Position numbers and translations under genes: made by a program. 64,000 nt of DNA, from NCBI RefSeq assembly GCF_900155615.1, contig NZ_FUHT01000002.1:248001-312000 (forward strand). Reading direction: 5' to 3'. Positions 24,042 through 32,314 of this stretch are shown here, piece by piece (position 1 is the first letter of the stretch; each line of letters opens with the position of its first letter). The notes beneath the pieces are model-generated. The model ran no database searches. It was not told the DNA's origin and saw only the letters and a program-made list of their open reading frames with translations. Source of the DNA: Massiliimalia massiliensis (GTDB taxonomy: Bacteria; Bacillota; Clostridia; Oscillospirales; Ruminococcaceae).

Positions 24042-25034
24042 ACGAACAAGATCAAGAGCAAGGATGTTGCACGGAAGCTCAACATATCTCCCGCAACAGT
24101 TTCCCTTGTGCTGAATAACAAGCCGGGCGTCAGTGAAAAGACCCGGGAATTGGTGCTCTCCTATCTGGCAGAAGAAAAAGGAATGATCCAGGTTGCGGCA
24201 AAGCCTCAATATCATATTGCATTGGTGATTTTAAAAAATTACGATCTTGCTCCGGACAACCCCGGGTTCTGGCAGTTGTTCGATTCTATTTCAGCCCAGT
24301 GTCCGAAATACCAATGTGATTTCTGCAGTCTAACCATCGAAAAGGAAGATCCGCACCTAGAAAAGCTGGAACAGTACGATGGGATTATCGTCTGGGGAAT
24401 CCAGGCCTCCAAAGAGGATTTGGTACGGATACGTTCCTTAAAGGTTCCTGCTGTTATCGTCTGCAATGAATGGGACAGCGACAATCAAGATACTGTCATA
24501 TCAAAGCACAGGAGAGCCGTATTCGGCGCAGTTTCCTATCTGGTAGAACGCGGACATCAAAACATCGGATATCTGCGGGGAAATCAACCGCTGAATGTAT
24601 TTCAGCTTCGGTATCAGTTGTTTCAAAATGCAATCGTTCACTATGGCCTGAAGCTAAAAGAGGATTGGATTTATGCGGTAGATCCCACTTCGATTGAAAG
24701 CTCCTGCCAGGATTTTGGGCAGATGATCCGCAGTGATCTTCCTACTGCGTTTTTCGGGGATAATGATTTGGTCGCTATCGGCTGTATGCGTGCATTGCTG
24801 GAGGCCGGATATCGAGTGCCAGAGGATATATCGATCATTGGTTTTGGCAACATTCCCATTTCCTCAGTAGTTACGCCGTCGTTAACCACCTTTCACGAGG
24901 ATGCAAAAAAAACAGGCGAATGCGCTTTGGATCTCTTGATGAAGCGGATTGCTGACCCGGACTCCGATTCCGTTAAAGTGGAGGTAGGAACACATTTAAT
25001 CGCAAGAGAAAGCGTCTTGAATTTATCCAAATAA
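24042..25034 (+). CDS. LacI-family regulator of operon B, likely non-canonical start
   Basis: A regulator of about 330 residues with the LacI helix-turn-helix (KSKDVARKLNISPATVSLVLNN) and a sugar-sensor domain (IIVWGIQASKEDL, AFFGDNDLVAIGCMRALLEAG). It is divergent from operon B and probably controls it. The start is odd: promoter and Shine-Dalgarno leave only ACG at 24042 (giving a natural MNKIKSKDVA N-terminus) or ATT at 24036. The next in-frame ATG would delete the DNA-binding domain. Initiation at ACG would be inefficient and give little regulator. A sequencing error (true ATG) is the main alternative. Confidence 0.85.
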   Translation, partial: TNKIKSKDVARKLNISPATVSLVLNNKPGVSEKTRELVLSYLAEEKGMIQVAAKPQYHIALVILKNYDLAPDNPGFWQLFDSISAQCPKYQCDFCSLTIEKEDPHLEKLEQYDGIIVWGIQASKEDLVRIRSLKVPAVIVCNEWDSDNQDTVISKHRRAVFGAVSYLVERGHQNIGYLRGNQPLNVFQLRYQLFQNAIVHYGLKLKEDWIYAVDPTSIESSCQDFGQMIRSDLPTAFFGDNDLVAIGCMRALLEAGYRVPEDISIIGFGNIPISSVVTPSLTTFHEDAKKTGECALDLLMKRIADPDSDSVKVEVGTHLIARESVLNLSK

Positions 25035-25035
25035 T

Positions 25036-25073
25036 AAAAAGCTGCCAGAGGATAAATCCTCTGGCAGCTTTTT
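25036..25073. terminator. Bidirectional terminator, LacI / operon C
   Basis: AAAAAGCTGCCAGAGGAT and its complement form a long stem with A and T ends, between convergent genes. Confidence 0.87.
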
Positions 25074-25092
25074 ATTATGAAACCGATCCAGC

Positions 25093-25938
25093 TCACACCC
25101 GGTTTGCCGAACCGCAAACCGCTATTTTCTGGATACATAGCTTTTCTACCGCTTCTCTTGCCTTACCCAGGTATTTTTTGGGATCAAATACCGCTTCGTC
25201 CTGCAGAGCAGCCCGCACAGCAGCCGTTGCGGCATACCGCAGCTCCGTGGCATAGTTGACTTTGGCAATCCCAAGCGCAATACAGTTCCGCACCTTTTCA
25301 TCCGGAATCCCTGAGCCGCCATGCAGAACCAACGGTACCCGCGTTGTCTGCTGCACCGCGGCCAAGCGGTCAAAATCAAGCTTCGGTTCCCCCTTATAGA
25401 ACCCATGGGCAGTTCCGATGGCCGGGGCGAATAGATCCACCCCTGTATTCCGGACAAATTCCTCTGCCTCCTGCGGATCGGTATATGCCGCGTTTTCCAC
25501 GCTGAGTCCGTCCTCCTTTCCGCCCACTTTGCCCAGCTCTGCTTCCACCGTGATACCCATAGCATGCGCTGTCTCTGCCACTTTTTTTGTCAGCGCTATA
25601 TTTTCTGCAAACGGAAGCTTGGAAGCGTCAATCATAACGGAACTATATCCTGCTTTGATCGCCTGCATCACCCGCTCAAAGGTCTCGCAATGGTCAAGAT
25701 GCAGTGCTATCGGGACAGCAGCATGACGTGCAAGAGACGAAACAACGGCATACGCCTGTTCTACTCCCAGATAATCAACAGTCGAAGGCGTTGTCTGAAG
25801 CAGTACAGGGGAGTGTTCCCTCTCGGCTGCTCGGATAATCGCCTGCGCCATTTCGAGATTTTCAAAATTAAAAGCAGGCACTGCATAATGATTTTTATGG
25901 GCTTCTCTGATTAACTGCCCGGATGTTACATAAGGCAT
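25093..25938 (-). CDS. Class II ketose-phosphate aldolase of operon C
   Basis: An aldolase of about 281 residues, a paralogue of the one at 18457-19305. Zinc-site motifs LHLDHCET, GTAHGFY and LHGGSG are intact, as is ELGKVGGKEDG. Start 25938 follows GAGG at nine bases. It is the last gene of operon C, behind a PfkB kinase and an allulose-epimerase-like enzyme, so it likely cleaves the phosphorylated ketose they make. With only one kinase present, the substrate may be a ketose-1-phosphate or a bisphosphate finished by another kinase. Confidence 0.87.
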   Translation of the reverse strand: MPYVTSGQLIREAHKNHYAVPAFNFENLEMAQAIIRAAEREHSPVLLQTTPSTVDYLGVEQAYAVVSSLARHAAVPIALHLDHCETFERVMQAIKAGYSSVMIDASKLPFAENIALTKKVAETAHAMGITVEAELGKVGGKEDGLSVENAAYTDPQEAEEFVRNTGVDLFAPAIGTAHGFYKGEPKLDFDRLAAVQQTTRVPLVLHGGSGIPDEKVRNCIALGIAKVNYATELRYAATAAVRAALQDEAVFDPKKYLGKAREAVEKLCIQKIAVCGSANRV

Positions 25939-26001
25939 ACTCGTTTCCTCAGCTTTCTCATTTTCTTTTGTTTGACAGAAGGTATAAGGCAAATCACCTT
26001 G

Positions 26002-26955
26002 CTATCCCTCCACGCGCCGATTTTCACGGATTATTTTTTCCACATTCTCCCGGTTGATTTTCCCTTCCATGGGGCCGAATGCCGCGGTATTCAAGGAAGC
26101 TGCCGCAGTAGCAAGCTCTGCTGCTTCCTTCAGGTTTTTTCCTTCCAGCAGTCCGCAGAGAAAAGCGCCGTCAAAGCTGTCTCCCGCTCCTGTGGCATCC
26201 TCTACCTTTACCGGGTAGACTCCCATCGTAACCGTTTCTTCTCTCGTGTAAACGGTACAGCCCTTGGAGCCGTTTTTCAGCGCAATAATTTCCAAAGCCG
26301 GATTTTCGAAGCAGGCTTCTACCGCTTCTTCTACTGTTTTTTCTCCGCTGATCATCAACAGCTCTGAAACTCCGGGCAAAAACACACTGCATCGCCGCAT
26401 GACCTCCCGAACCATAGATAAGGCAGACTCATCCTTCATCAATTCCGGCCGGATATTGGGGTCAAAGGAAATTTTTGCCCCCCGTTCGGAAAGCGCTTTC
26501 ATCAGCTTGACAATTTCCTCACCAAAGGCGCGTTTGGCCATCAAGGAACAGCCCATAATGTGGAAAAAACGCACCCCTTCTCCCAAAGAAGCTGCTTCCG
26601 GCGCCGACGGCCTGGTTGCCGGAGTGTCAGAAAAATGATAAAGGAACCGGCGTGAGCCATCCCCAAAGTAGGTTACAAATGCTACTCCGGTTGATCCGTC
26701 TTGATATTCCGTCACATGGGAGCAATCCACCCCATCCCGTTTCAGCCGGTCAAGCAGGCATTTTCCAAAGTCATCCTTTCCAACACCACCGATAATTCCG
26801 GCCGGGTGTCCCAGCCTCGCCGCAGTATCAATAAAAATTGCCGGCGCGCCGCTGGGAAACGGCCCTAAAAATGTTCCCGGCCGGTCTAAAGGAAGATCCG
26901 CTTCCGGTCTCATCACCTCACAGAGCAGTTCTCCCATAGTCCAAATTTCCGCCAT
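26002..26955 (-). CDS. PfkB/ribokinase-family sugar kinase
   Basis: A 317-residue kinase with the PfkB N-terminal signature GGVGKDDFGKCLLDRLKRDGVD and the C-terminal catalytic motif VKVEDATGAGDSFDGAFLCGL, whose aspartate is the base. It phosphorylates a sugar such as fructose, tagatose, allulose or ribose. Operon C places it between a ketose 3-epimerase and an aldolase, consistent with a ketohexose substrate. Cytoplasmic. Confidence 0.88.
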   Translation of the reverse strand: MAEIWTMGELLCEVMRPEADLPLDRPGTFLGPFPSGAPAIFIDTAARLGHPAGIIGGVGKDDFGKCLLDRLKRDGVDCSHVTEYQDGSTGVAFVTYFGDGSRRFLYHFSDTPATRPSAPEAASLGEGVRFFHIMGCSLMAKRAFGEEIVKLMKALSERGAKISFDPNIRPELMKDESALSMVREVMRRCSVFLPGVSELLMISGEKTVEEAVEACFENPALEIIALKNGSKGCTVYTREETVTMGVYPVKVEDATGAGDSFDGAFLCGLLEGKNLKEAAELATAAASLNTAAFGPMEGKINRENVEKIIRENRRVEG

Positions 26956-26966
26956 CTCAATCTCTC

Positions 26967-27833
26967 CTATCTCAAAAAATTCTGTTTCAGCACACTGAGC
27001 GCCATTTTTGCATCCCGGTCAAGCTTTTCTTCATCTGCACCTCCCGAAAGGTCACGCCAAACCTTAATATCCTTTCCCACCTGGCCGCCCGGCAATACAA
27101 ACGGCTCCATCACAACGCTTCCATTATAGCCGATACCGCGCAGCGCTGTCCCAATTTCCGCCCATGGCAGGCTGCCCTGCCCGGGCATCCTCCGGTTTCC
27201 TTCTCCGACATGCAGATGTCCGAGCAAATCGCCGGCGCAGTGAATCGCTTTTGCAATGCTGTCCTCTTCGATATTCATGTGAAAGGTGTCTAACAAAATC
27301 TTTACATTTGGGTTCCCGACCTCCCGGCAAAACTGCACCGCCTCCTCGGCAGTGTTCAGAATATGGGTTTCGTACCGATTCACCACTTCCAGGCACAGGT
27401 CGATTCCGAGCTGCTGTGCGGTTCTCCCCATCTCCGCACAGCTTTCCACTCCGCGCGTCCACAAAGCCGGCTTATCCAGATCAGTAAAGTCATTAGGCCA
27501 ATAGGTGTACATGACTCCGGCTAATGTATGAGAGCCAAGCTGCTCCATGCGTTCCATAATACTTGTGAGAAATCTGATTCCATTTGCCCGGATCAACGGA
27601 TCGCCGGAAGCTACGTCATATTGTTTTGCCGGGCCAATGTTACAGCTTATTTCCAAATCTAATTCATCTGCCAGCATTTTTAGCCGATTAAGCTGAGAAT
27701 CTGTCATCTGCAACAGATCCCCCGCGGCAATTTCCAGAATATCCAGTCCCAGTTCCTTTGCTTTTTTTAAATAATATCGGTAATCACCAGTCCAATCGTG
27801 AGTCCAATAAGCGAATAAAATCCCGAATTTCAC
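26967..27833 (-). CDS. D-allulose (psicose)/D-tagatose 3-epimerase-like enzyme
   Basis: A 288-residue TIM-barrel epimerase. By memory of the Agrobacterium D-psicose 3-epimerase, long blocks match: LCLEVVNRYETH, LLDTFHMNIEEDS, GHLHVGEGNRRMPG, VVMEPF and DIKVWRDLSGGAD. The metal ligands Glu, Asp, His, Glu of that enzyme are all present in these blocks. It interconverts ketoses at C3, for example D-allulose and D-fructose. I choose a GTG start at 27833 (VKFGILFAYW) because GGAGG lies eight bases before it; the ATG at 27848 has no spacing. First gene of operon C. Confidence 0.88.
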   Translation of the reverse strand: MKFGILFAYWTHDWTGDYRYYLKKAKELGLDILEIAAGDLLQMTDSQLNRLKMLADELDLEISCNIGPAKQYDVASGDPLIRANGIRFLTSIMERMEQLGSHTLAGVMYTYWPNDFTDLDKPALWTRGVESCAEMGRTAQQLGIDLCLEVVNRYETHILNTAEEAVQFCREVGNPNVKILLDTFHMNIEEDSIAKAIHCAGDLLGHLHVGEGNRRMPGQGSLPWAEIGTALRGIGYNGSVVMEPFVLPGGQVGKDIKVWRDLSGGADEEKLDRDAKMALSVLKQNFLR

Positions 27834-27885
27834 AGCGTCATCCTCCATCTCCTATTTGAAGCGTATACTAGTTCCAGTTTATGAT

Positions 27886-27891
27886 CACGTG
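27886..27891. promoter_or_regulatory. Second CACGTG half-operator at operon C promoter
   Basis: TGATCACGTGTATA shares the left half and the CACGTG core of the 16-bp operator, centred 99 bp away from it, and lies just downstream of a TTTATA -10-like sequence on the minus strand. It could be the operator for operon C. Confidence 0.5.
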
Positions 27892-27926
27892 TATAAAGTA
27901 AATTTGCAATACATCGGCAAAACTGC

Positions 27927-27955
27927 TTGAATATCTGATATATTTAGTTTATAAT
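27927..27955 (+). promoter_or_regulatory. Promoter of the operon C LacI regulator
   Basis: TTGAAT (27927-27932), 17 bp, TATAAT (27950-27955). Transcription would start near 27962, about 18 bases before the operator palindrome. Confidence 0.8.
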
Positions 27956-27979
27956 AGATTTTGATATTGATTTTTCTTT

Positions 27980-27995
27980 TTGAGCACGTGCTCAA
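27980..27995. promoter_or_regulatory. 16-bp palindromic LacI-type operator
   Basis: TTGAGCACGTGCTCAA is a perfect palindrome with a central CG, just downstream of the regulator's own promoter. It fits LacI-family roadblock repression of the regulator, and together with the related site at 27886 could loop the divergent region. Confidence 0.85.
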
Positions 27996-28133
27996 TTTCT
28001 GATTGCAATTATATCACGATTTGATTTGGAAGGCAAGACCTTTCTCATAAATTTGAAAAATTTTACTCCGGCTCAATCAGCGGGAGCAGCACCGCAGAAG
28101 ATGAATTCAGTGCGGATAAGGGAGGGAATAGAT

Positions 28134-29159
28134 ATGTCTACACAAATCACTATGAAAAAGCTGGCCGAGCTGGCAGGCGTATCACGGGGAACAGTAGACA
28201 AGGTGCTCAACGGACGTCCCGGTGTGAAAGCCGAGACTAAGAAAAAGGTGCTGGAAATCGCAAAGGCGCTTCATTACCAGCCCAACATCCTGGGAAAAGC
28301 GTTGGTTTCCCGCGAACCGGTCAAGATAGGTATCATCCTAACGCCGGAATATAATCCTTTTGTTCTCGAAATGCTGGAAGGAATCCGGCGTGCAGAGCGG
28401 GAATATACTGTTTTTAATCTCGAAATTTCGGTACGGATGCTGACCGCGCTGGAACCGGCTGAACAGATCAGCATCCTAAATGAGCTCAAAATGAACGGCG
28501 TACAGGGAATCGCCCTATTTCCTATTGACGATGACCGGGTAAGACAATTGGTAAATACCTTCATTAAAGAAGGCATTGCGGTCATTACCTTCAATTCCCG
28601 GGCCGAAGGAATCAACAGCCTGTGCTTTGTTGGACAGAACCATATCAAGGGAGGGGCCGCCACAGCCGGACTGCTGCAAAAGCTGCTGCCTATGGGCGGA
28701 GAAATCGGCGTGATTATCAGTTCTCATTCTCTTTCCTGCCACGAGGATCGGCTGAGCGGCTTTCAAGACCGGATCCAGCGAAAGAATTCAGGACTCACTG
28801 TGATCGGCATCAAGGAAAACCAGGATCAGGAGGACCGGGCGTTTGAGCTTACCCTGGAATACTGCAGCCGTTATCCCAACCTGTCCGGGATTTATATCAC
28901 GAGCGGCGGTGTGATGGGATGTGCAAGGGCACTGGCTATCACCGGAAAATCACCCCGCGTAAAGCTGGTCTGCCACGATGTAACGCCGGAGGCCAAAAAG
29001 CTTTTGGCAGACGGCACGCTCGACTTTGCAATCGACCAAGGCCCACAGACACAAGGCTATCAGCTTGTAAAGGTTCTATTCGAATATCTGGTGAAAAAGC
29101 AGCAGCCCGAGCCGTGGATTGAGATTCCGATCGGAATCATCACTGAGGATCTGCTGTAA
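28134..29159 (+). CDS. LacI-family regulator of operon C
   Basis: A 341-residue regulator with helix-turn-helix MKKLAELAGVSRGTVDKVLNGRPGV at the N-terminus and a sugar-binding domain like D-ribose-binding proteins (VKIGIILTPEYNPFVLEMLEGI; FVGQNHIKGGAATAGLL). The RGTVDKVLNG helix is the variant of the subgroup with D-ribose-binding-like sensors. Start 28134 follows GGGAGGG; upstream in-frame residues are leader. It is divergent from operon C and carries a perfect operator on its own leader. Confidence 0.9.
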   Translation: MSTQITMKKLAELAGVSRGTVDKVLNGRPGVKAETKKKVLEIAKALHYQPNILGKALVSREPVKIGIILTPEYNPFVLEMLEGIRRAEREYTVFNLEISVRMLTALEPAEQISILNELKMNGVQGIALFPIDDDRVRQLVNTFIKEGIAVITFNSRAEGINSLCFVGQNHIKGGAATAGLLQKLLPMGGEIGVIISSHSLSCHEDRLSGFQDRIQRKNSGLTVIGIKENQDQEDRAFELTLEYCSRYPNLSGIYITSGGVMGCARALAITGKSPRVKLVCHDVTPEAKKLLADGTLDFAIDQGPQTQGYQLVKVLFEYLVKKQQPEPWIEIPIGIITEDLL

Positions 29160-29197
29160 AAACGCTATCAAGCCGCAAAACCGCTTTATCCCATGCA

Positions 29198-29229
29198 AAA
29201 AGGCTCATACCATATGGTATGAGCCTTTT
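29198..29229. terminator. Bidirectional palindromic terminator, LacI / operon D
   Basis: A 32-base perfect palindrome with AAAA and TTTT ends (centre 29213/29214) between the convergent ends of the regulator gene and operon D. Confidence 0.87.
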
Positions 29230-29257
29230 CCAATATTCTATTTGCAGTGGATGCCAC

Positions 29258-30079
29258 CTATATAGATTTCAAATAATCCAGGCTTATTTTAACAGCCTCC
29301 ATCGGTGTGCGCCCCTTGGAATAATCCTGCTCCACAACAACGTAGTGTGCACCGCTCTCCTCCGCTGCTTTCAGGATAGCCGGGATATCCTGCATCCCAT
29401 GTCCCACTGGACGGAATTCAAAATACCCGTCTCCTTGATCCTCTATTTCCCCGCTCGCCTGCCCGATCAGCTCATTCAGGCTCTTGGGTGCACCCTCCAG
29501 ATAGAAGTCCTTCAAATGCACTACCGGGCAGCGGTTTGCATATTTGCGGACATATGAGACCGGATCCTCTCCCGCCACCTTAATCCAGCAGCAGTCAAGC
29601 TCAGTCTGCAGAAAATCCGCCGGTACTGTCTGATACAGATGATCCAGCCCATATTCCCCGTTTGCTAATCTTACAAATTCGAAATCATGGTTGTGATACA
29701 ACAGCACGATTCCCTTTTCAGCACAGAGCTTACCGAGCTTTGGCATTTCCTCCAGCACTGTATCAAAGCCCGGCGTCAGCGGCCGCAGTTCTTCCGGCAG
29801 ATAAGAAATCACAATATATTTGCAGCCGATTGAAATATAATCCTCAATTATCTTTTCCGGATCGGCTAGCAGCTCATCGAGCGATAGGTGGGCGGAAAAA
29901 ACAGGAATTCCTACTTCGTCTGCTATTGCCCGAAGCTCTCCGGCCGTCAATCCATAAAGTCCGGCTAATTCTAAAAAATCATATCCCATATCCTTTAAGG
30001 CCTGAATTGTACCTTTAAAATCCTTTTCCGCTGTATCCCGCACAGAATAAACCTGTACGCCAATTGGTAATGTAGTCAT
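29258..30079 (-). CDS. Sugar phosphate isomerase/epimerase-like TIM barrel (end of operon D)
   Basis: A 273-residue protein of the xylose-isomerase-like TIM-barrel family (AP endonuclease 2 fold). Likely metal ligands lie in LYHNHDFEF, TELDCCW, VVHLKDF and VVEQD. Family members act as ketose isomerases, IolE-like dehydratases or keto-sugar lyases. It is the last gene of operon D, after the amidohydrolases and a MATE pump. AAAGGAG precedes the start. The reaction cannot be set from sequence; with amidohydrolase-type neighbours, processing of a lactone or keto-sugar is one option. Confidence 0.78.
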   Translation of the reverse strand: MTTLPIGVQVYSVRDTAEKDFKGTIQALKDMGYDFLELAGLYGLTAGELRAIADEVGIPVFSAHLSLDELLADPEKIIEDYISIGCKYIVISYLPEELRPLTPGFDTVLEEMPKLGKLCAEKGIVLLYHNHDFEFVRLANGEYGLDHLYQTVPADFLQTELDCCWIKVAGEDPVSYVRKYANRCPVVHLKDFYLEGAPKSLNELIGQASGEIEDQGDGYFEFRPVGHGMQDIPAILKAAEESGAHYVVVEQDYSKGRTPMEAVKISLDYLKSI

Positions 30080-30127
30080 GATTTGACACTCCTTTCCGTT
30101 TTCAAAGACTATGTTAAATGATAGCTT

Positions 30128-31465
30128 CTATTCATTCAAATTTTTCCATGCTTTCTGGCATCGTTTCCAGTACAGAAGTCCCGTCAAGTCGGCTAAAATC
30201 CAGCCAATCGGGATTGCCCACCAGATACCGGAAAGCCCAATCCTGGGAATCGGAGCCAGCACATAGGCAAGCAGTACCCTGCTCCCAAGAGAGATTACCG
30301 TCAGAACAATGGACATTTGCGCCTTTCCCAATCCACGGTACAGACCGTATAGGAGAAACAACAGTCCAATTCCCATATAAAAGACTCCCTCAATCCGCAG
30401 ATATGACGCACCGATTTGGATGATTTCTTCTTCCCTTACGAAGATCCCCATTAGCTGCTCTGCAAACAGAAAGATCAACAGAGAAACTACGGCGCTGAAG
30501 GACAGGCTGAGCTTCATCGCCTGACGAATTCCCGTTTTAATCCGTCCCATTTTCCGTGCGCCATAGTTTTGGGCAATATAGGTAGAAAACGCATTGCCAA
30601 AATCCTGTACCGGCATATAAGCAAAGGCGTCAATTTTTACCCCGGCCGCAAACGCAGCCATCGCAGAAACGCCAAAACTGTTAACCAGTCCCTGCACCAT
30701 AAGGATTCCAAAATTCATAATCGACTGCTGGATACTGTTCAAAACAGAATTGCTTGCTACCCGCTTCAACAGCTCCCTATCCAGCCGCAAATTCTCTCTT
30801 TTTAAACGGAGCATAGGGATTTTCATTTGATAATAGCCTACGATCAGGATTGCCGAAACGGTCTGTGCAATCACAGTCGCAATTGCGGCGCCGGCAACAC
30901 CCATATGGAAGGCAACGATTAGTACAATATCCAGTACAATATTAATGACCGAGGCGATTACAAGAAAAAGTAAAGGAATCAGGGAATTTCCAATGCTTCG
31001 AATAATTGCCGCGCCAAAATTATAAAGGAAGGTGAAAAAAAGCCCATAAAGAATTATCTGGATATACAGCTTGGTATCCTCAAAAATAGATTCTGGAACC
31101 TGAAGCAGTAAAAGGAATTGATCTAACAGAAAAAATGAAACACAGAAAATCAGGCATGTCACCGCAAAGACAAAGACCAGGCCATTCCAGATCGCCGTTT
31201 TGAGCTGCCCGATATTTTTTTCGCCAAACAACTGGGAAAATACAATCCCGCTTCCTATGCAGAGCCCTAAGATAATCGAAGTAAACAGAACAATGAACGC
31301 ATAGGCAGACCCTACGGCCGCCAATGCGTTCGAGCCCAAAAAATGGCCAACGATAAAGGTATCTGCAATATTGTAAATTTGCTGCAGCAAATTTCCGATG
31401 ATGAACGGAATGCTAAACCGGAGCATCACCCTTGTTTCATTTCCAGTTGTTAGATTATTCGTCAT
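30128..31465 (-). CDS. MATE-family transporter in operon D
   Basis: A 445-residue MATE protein of a different subgroup from the two near the left end: LRFSIPFIIGNLLQQIYNIADTFIVGHFLG at the N-terminus is typical of the clostridial DinF/NorM-like branch. Twelve hydrophobic segments are expected. It lies inside a catabolic operon, between an amidohydrolase and an isomerase. This suggests export of a toxic or unused part of the substrate, such as an aglycone, rather than general drug efflux. The ribosome site is weak. Confidence 0.9.
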   Translation of the reverse strand: MTNNLTTGNETRVMLRFSIPFIIGNLLQQIYNIADTFIVGHFLGSNALAAVGSAYAFIVLFTSIILGLCIGSGIVFSQLFGEKNIGQLKTAIWNGLVFVFAVTCLIFCVSFFLLDQFLLLLQVPESIFEDTKLYIQIILYGLFFTFLYNFGAAIIRSIGNSLIPLLFLVIASVINIVLDIVLIVAFHMGVAGAAIATVIAQTVSAILIVGYYQMKIPMLRLKRENLRLDRELLKRVASNSVLNSIQQSIMNFGILMVQGLVNSFGVSAMAAFAAGVKIDAFAYMPVQDFGNAFSTYIAQNYGARKMGRIKTGIRQAMKLSLSFSAVVSLLIFLFAEQLMGIFVREEEIIQIGASYLRIEGVFYMGIGLLFLLYGLYRGLGKAQMSIVLTVISLGSRVLLAYVLAPIPRIGLSGIWWAIPIGWILADLTGLLYWKRCQKAWKNLNE

Positions 31466-31486
31466 GCGCTAAGTTCCAATCATGTT

Positions 31487-32305
31487 CTATTTTTTGGGAT
31501 TCTTCTTCAAAAGATTAGCAAAATTTTCATGAAGCAGCCCGGCCTTTTGGGAATCATCCAGATCAGCAAACAAAATCCGCGTCATTCCATACCGCAGATC
31601 ATGATAAGGAAAATCTGTTCCAAATATAATCTTTTCAAAAGGGCACTGGTCAACCAGCTCATTAATGCAGTGCTCAGTTATATCAAATCCACAGGTGTCC
31701 AAATAAATATTCGGATAGGCGTTTACCAGTCTGATCGCCTTTTTAACCGACTCTACAGTCCCGCCTGAATGCGCGAGGATAAATGAAACCTTCGGAAACC
31801 GGCCCATGACCTCTTCGCACAAGGTCAGATTACAGAAAGGATCAAAATCCCCCCAGGTATGGCTTAAAACAAAGCCGCCGCGTTTTTCTACCTGCTGAAA
31901 AATTTTCCGGTATCCCTCGCAGTCAATCCGCGCGCGATGTCCGGACGGATGGATTTTTACGCCGACTACCTGTTCCACAGGATAGTAGGTATCAAACATC
32001 TCCTCAATTTCATCTTCATGAAACGGATTCAAGCATAAATAACCGTACACTCGGTTCGGATATCTGCGAATACTGTCAAGCATCAGCTCATTGCCATACT
32101 TATAATCACATTCGATTCCTGCTTCGGGAGCGATACACAGCTTTTCAACTCCCATTGAATCCGCCTCGCGTATCATCTGGTCGATATCTGCCGGCGCATG
32201 ATAAAATTCGTGTCCAGTTCCAAGGTGGCAGTGAGCATCAATAATACGCAGCTCAGGGAATATTTCCCCTTTCATCGCTCTCTCAAAAATTTGTTGTGCC
32301 ATCAT
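31487..32305 (-). CDS. Amidohydrolase-2 family metal-dependent hydrolase
   Basis: A 272-residue TIM-barrel hydrolase of the amidohydrolase-2 (ACMSD/lactonase-like) family. Metal and catalytic motifs are intact: DAHCHLG (HxH), VKIHP, SHTWGDF, AHSGG and GTDFPYHD with the final aspartate. Family reactions include lactone hydrolysis and decarboxylation. It is the third of three paralogues in a row. AGGAGG precedes two possible ATGs (32305 and 32302). It probably acts on a product of the imported operon D substrate; which one is unknown. Confidence 0.82.
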   Translation of the reverse strand: MMAQQIFERAMKGEIFPELRIIDAHCHLGTGHEFYHAPADIDQMIREADSMGVEKLCIAPEAGIECDYKYGNELMLDSIRRYPNRVYGYLCLNPFHEDEIEEMFDTYYPVEQVVGVKIHPSGHRARIDCEGYRKIFQQVEKRGGFVLSHTWGDFDPFCNLTLCEEVMGRFPKVSFILAHSGGTVESVKKAIRLVNAYPNIYLDTCGFDITEHCINELVDQCPFEKIIFGTDFPYHDLRYGMTRILFADLDDSQKAGLLHENFANLLKKNPKK

Positions 32306-32314
32306 GCCACCTCC

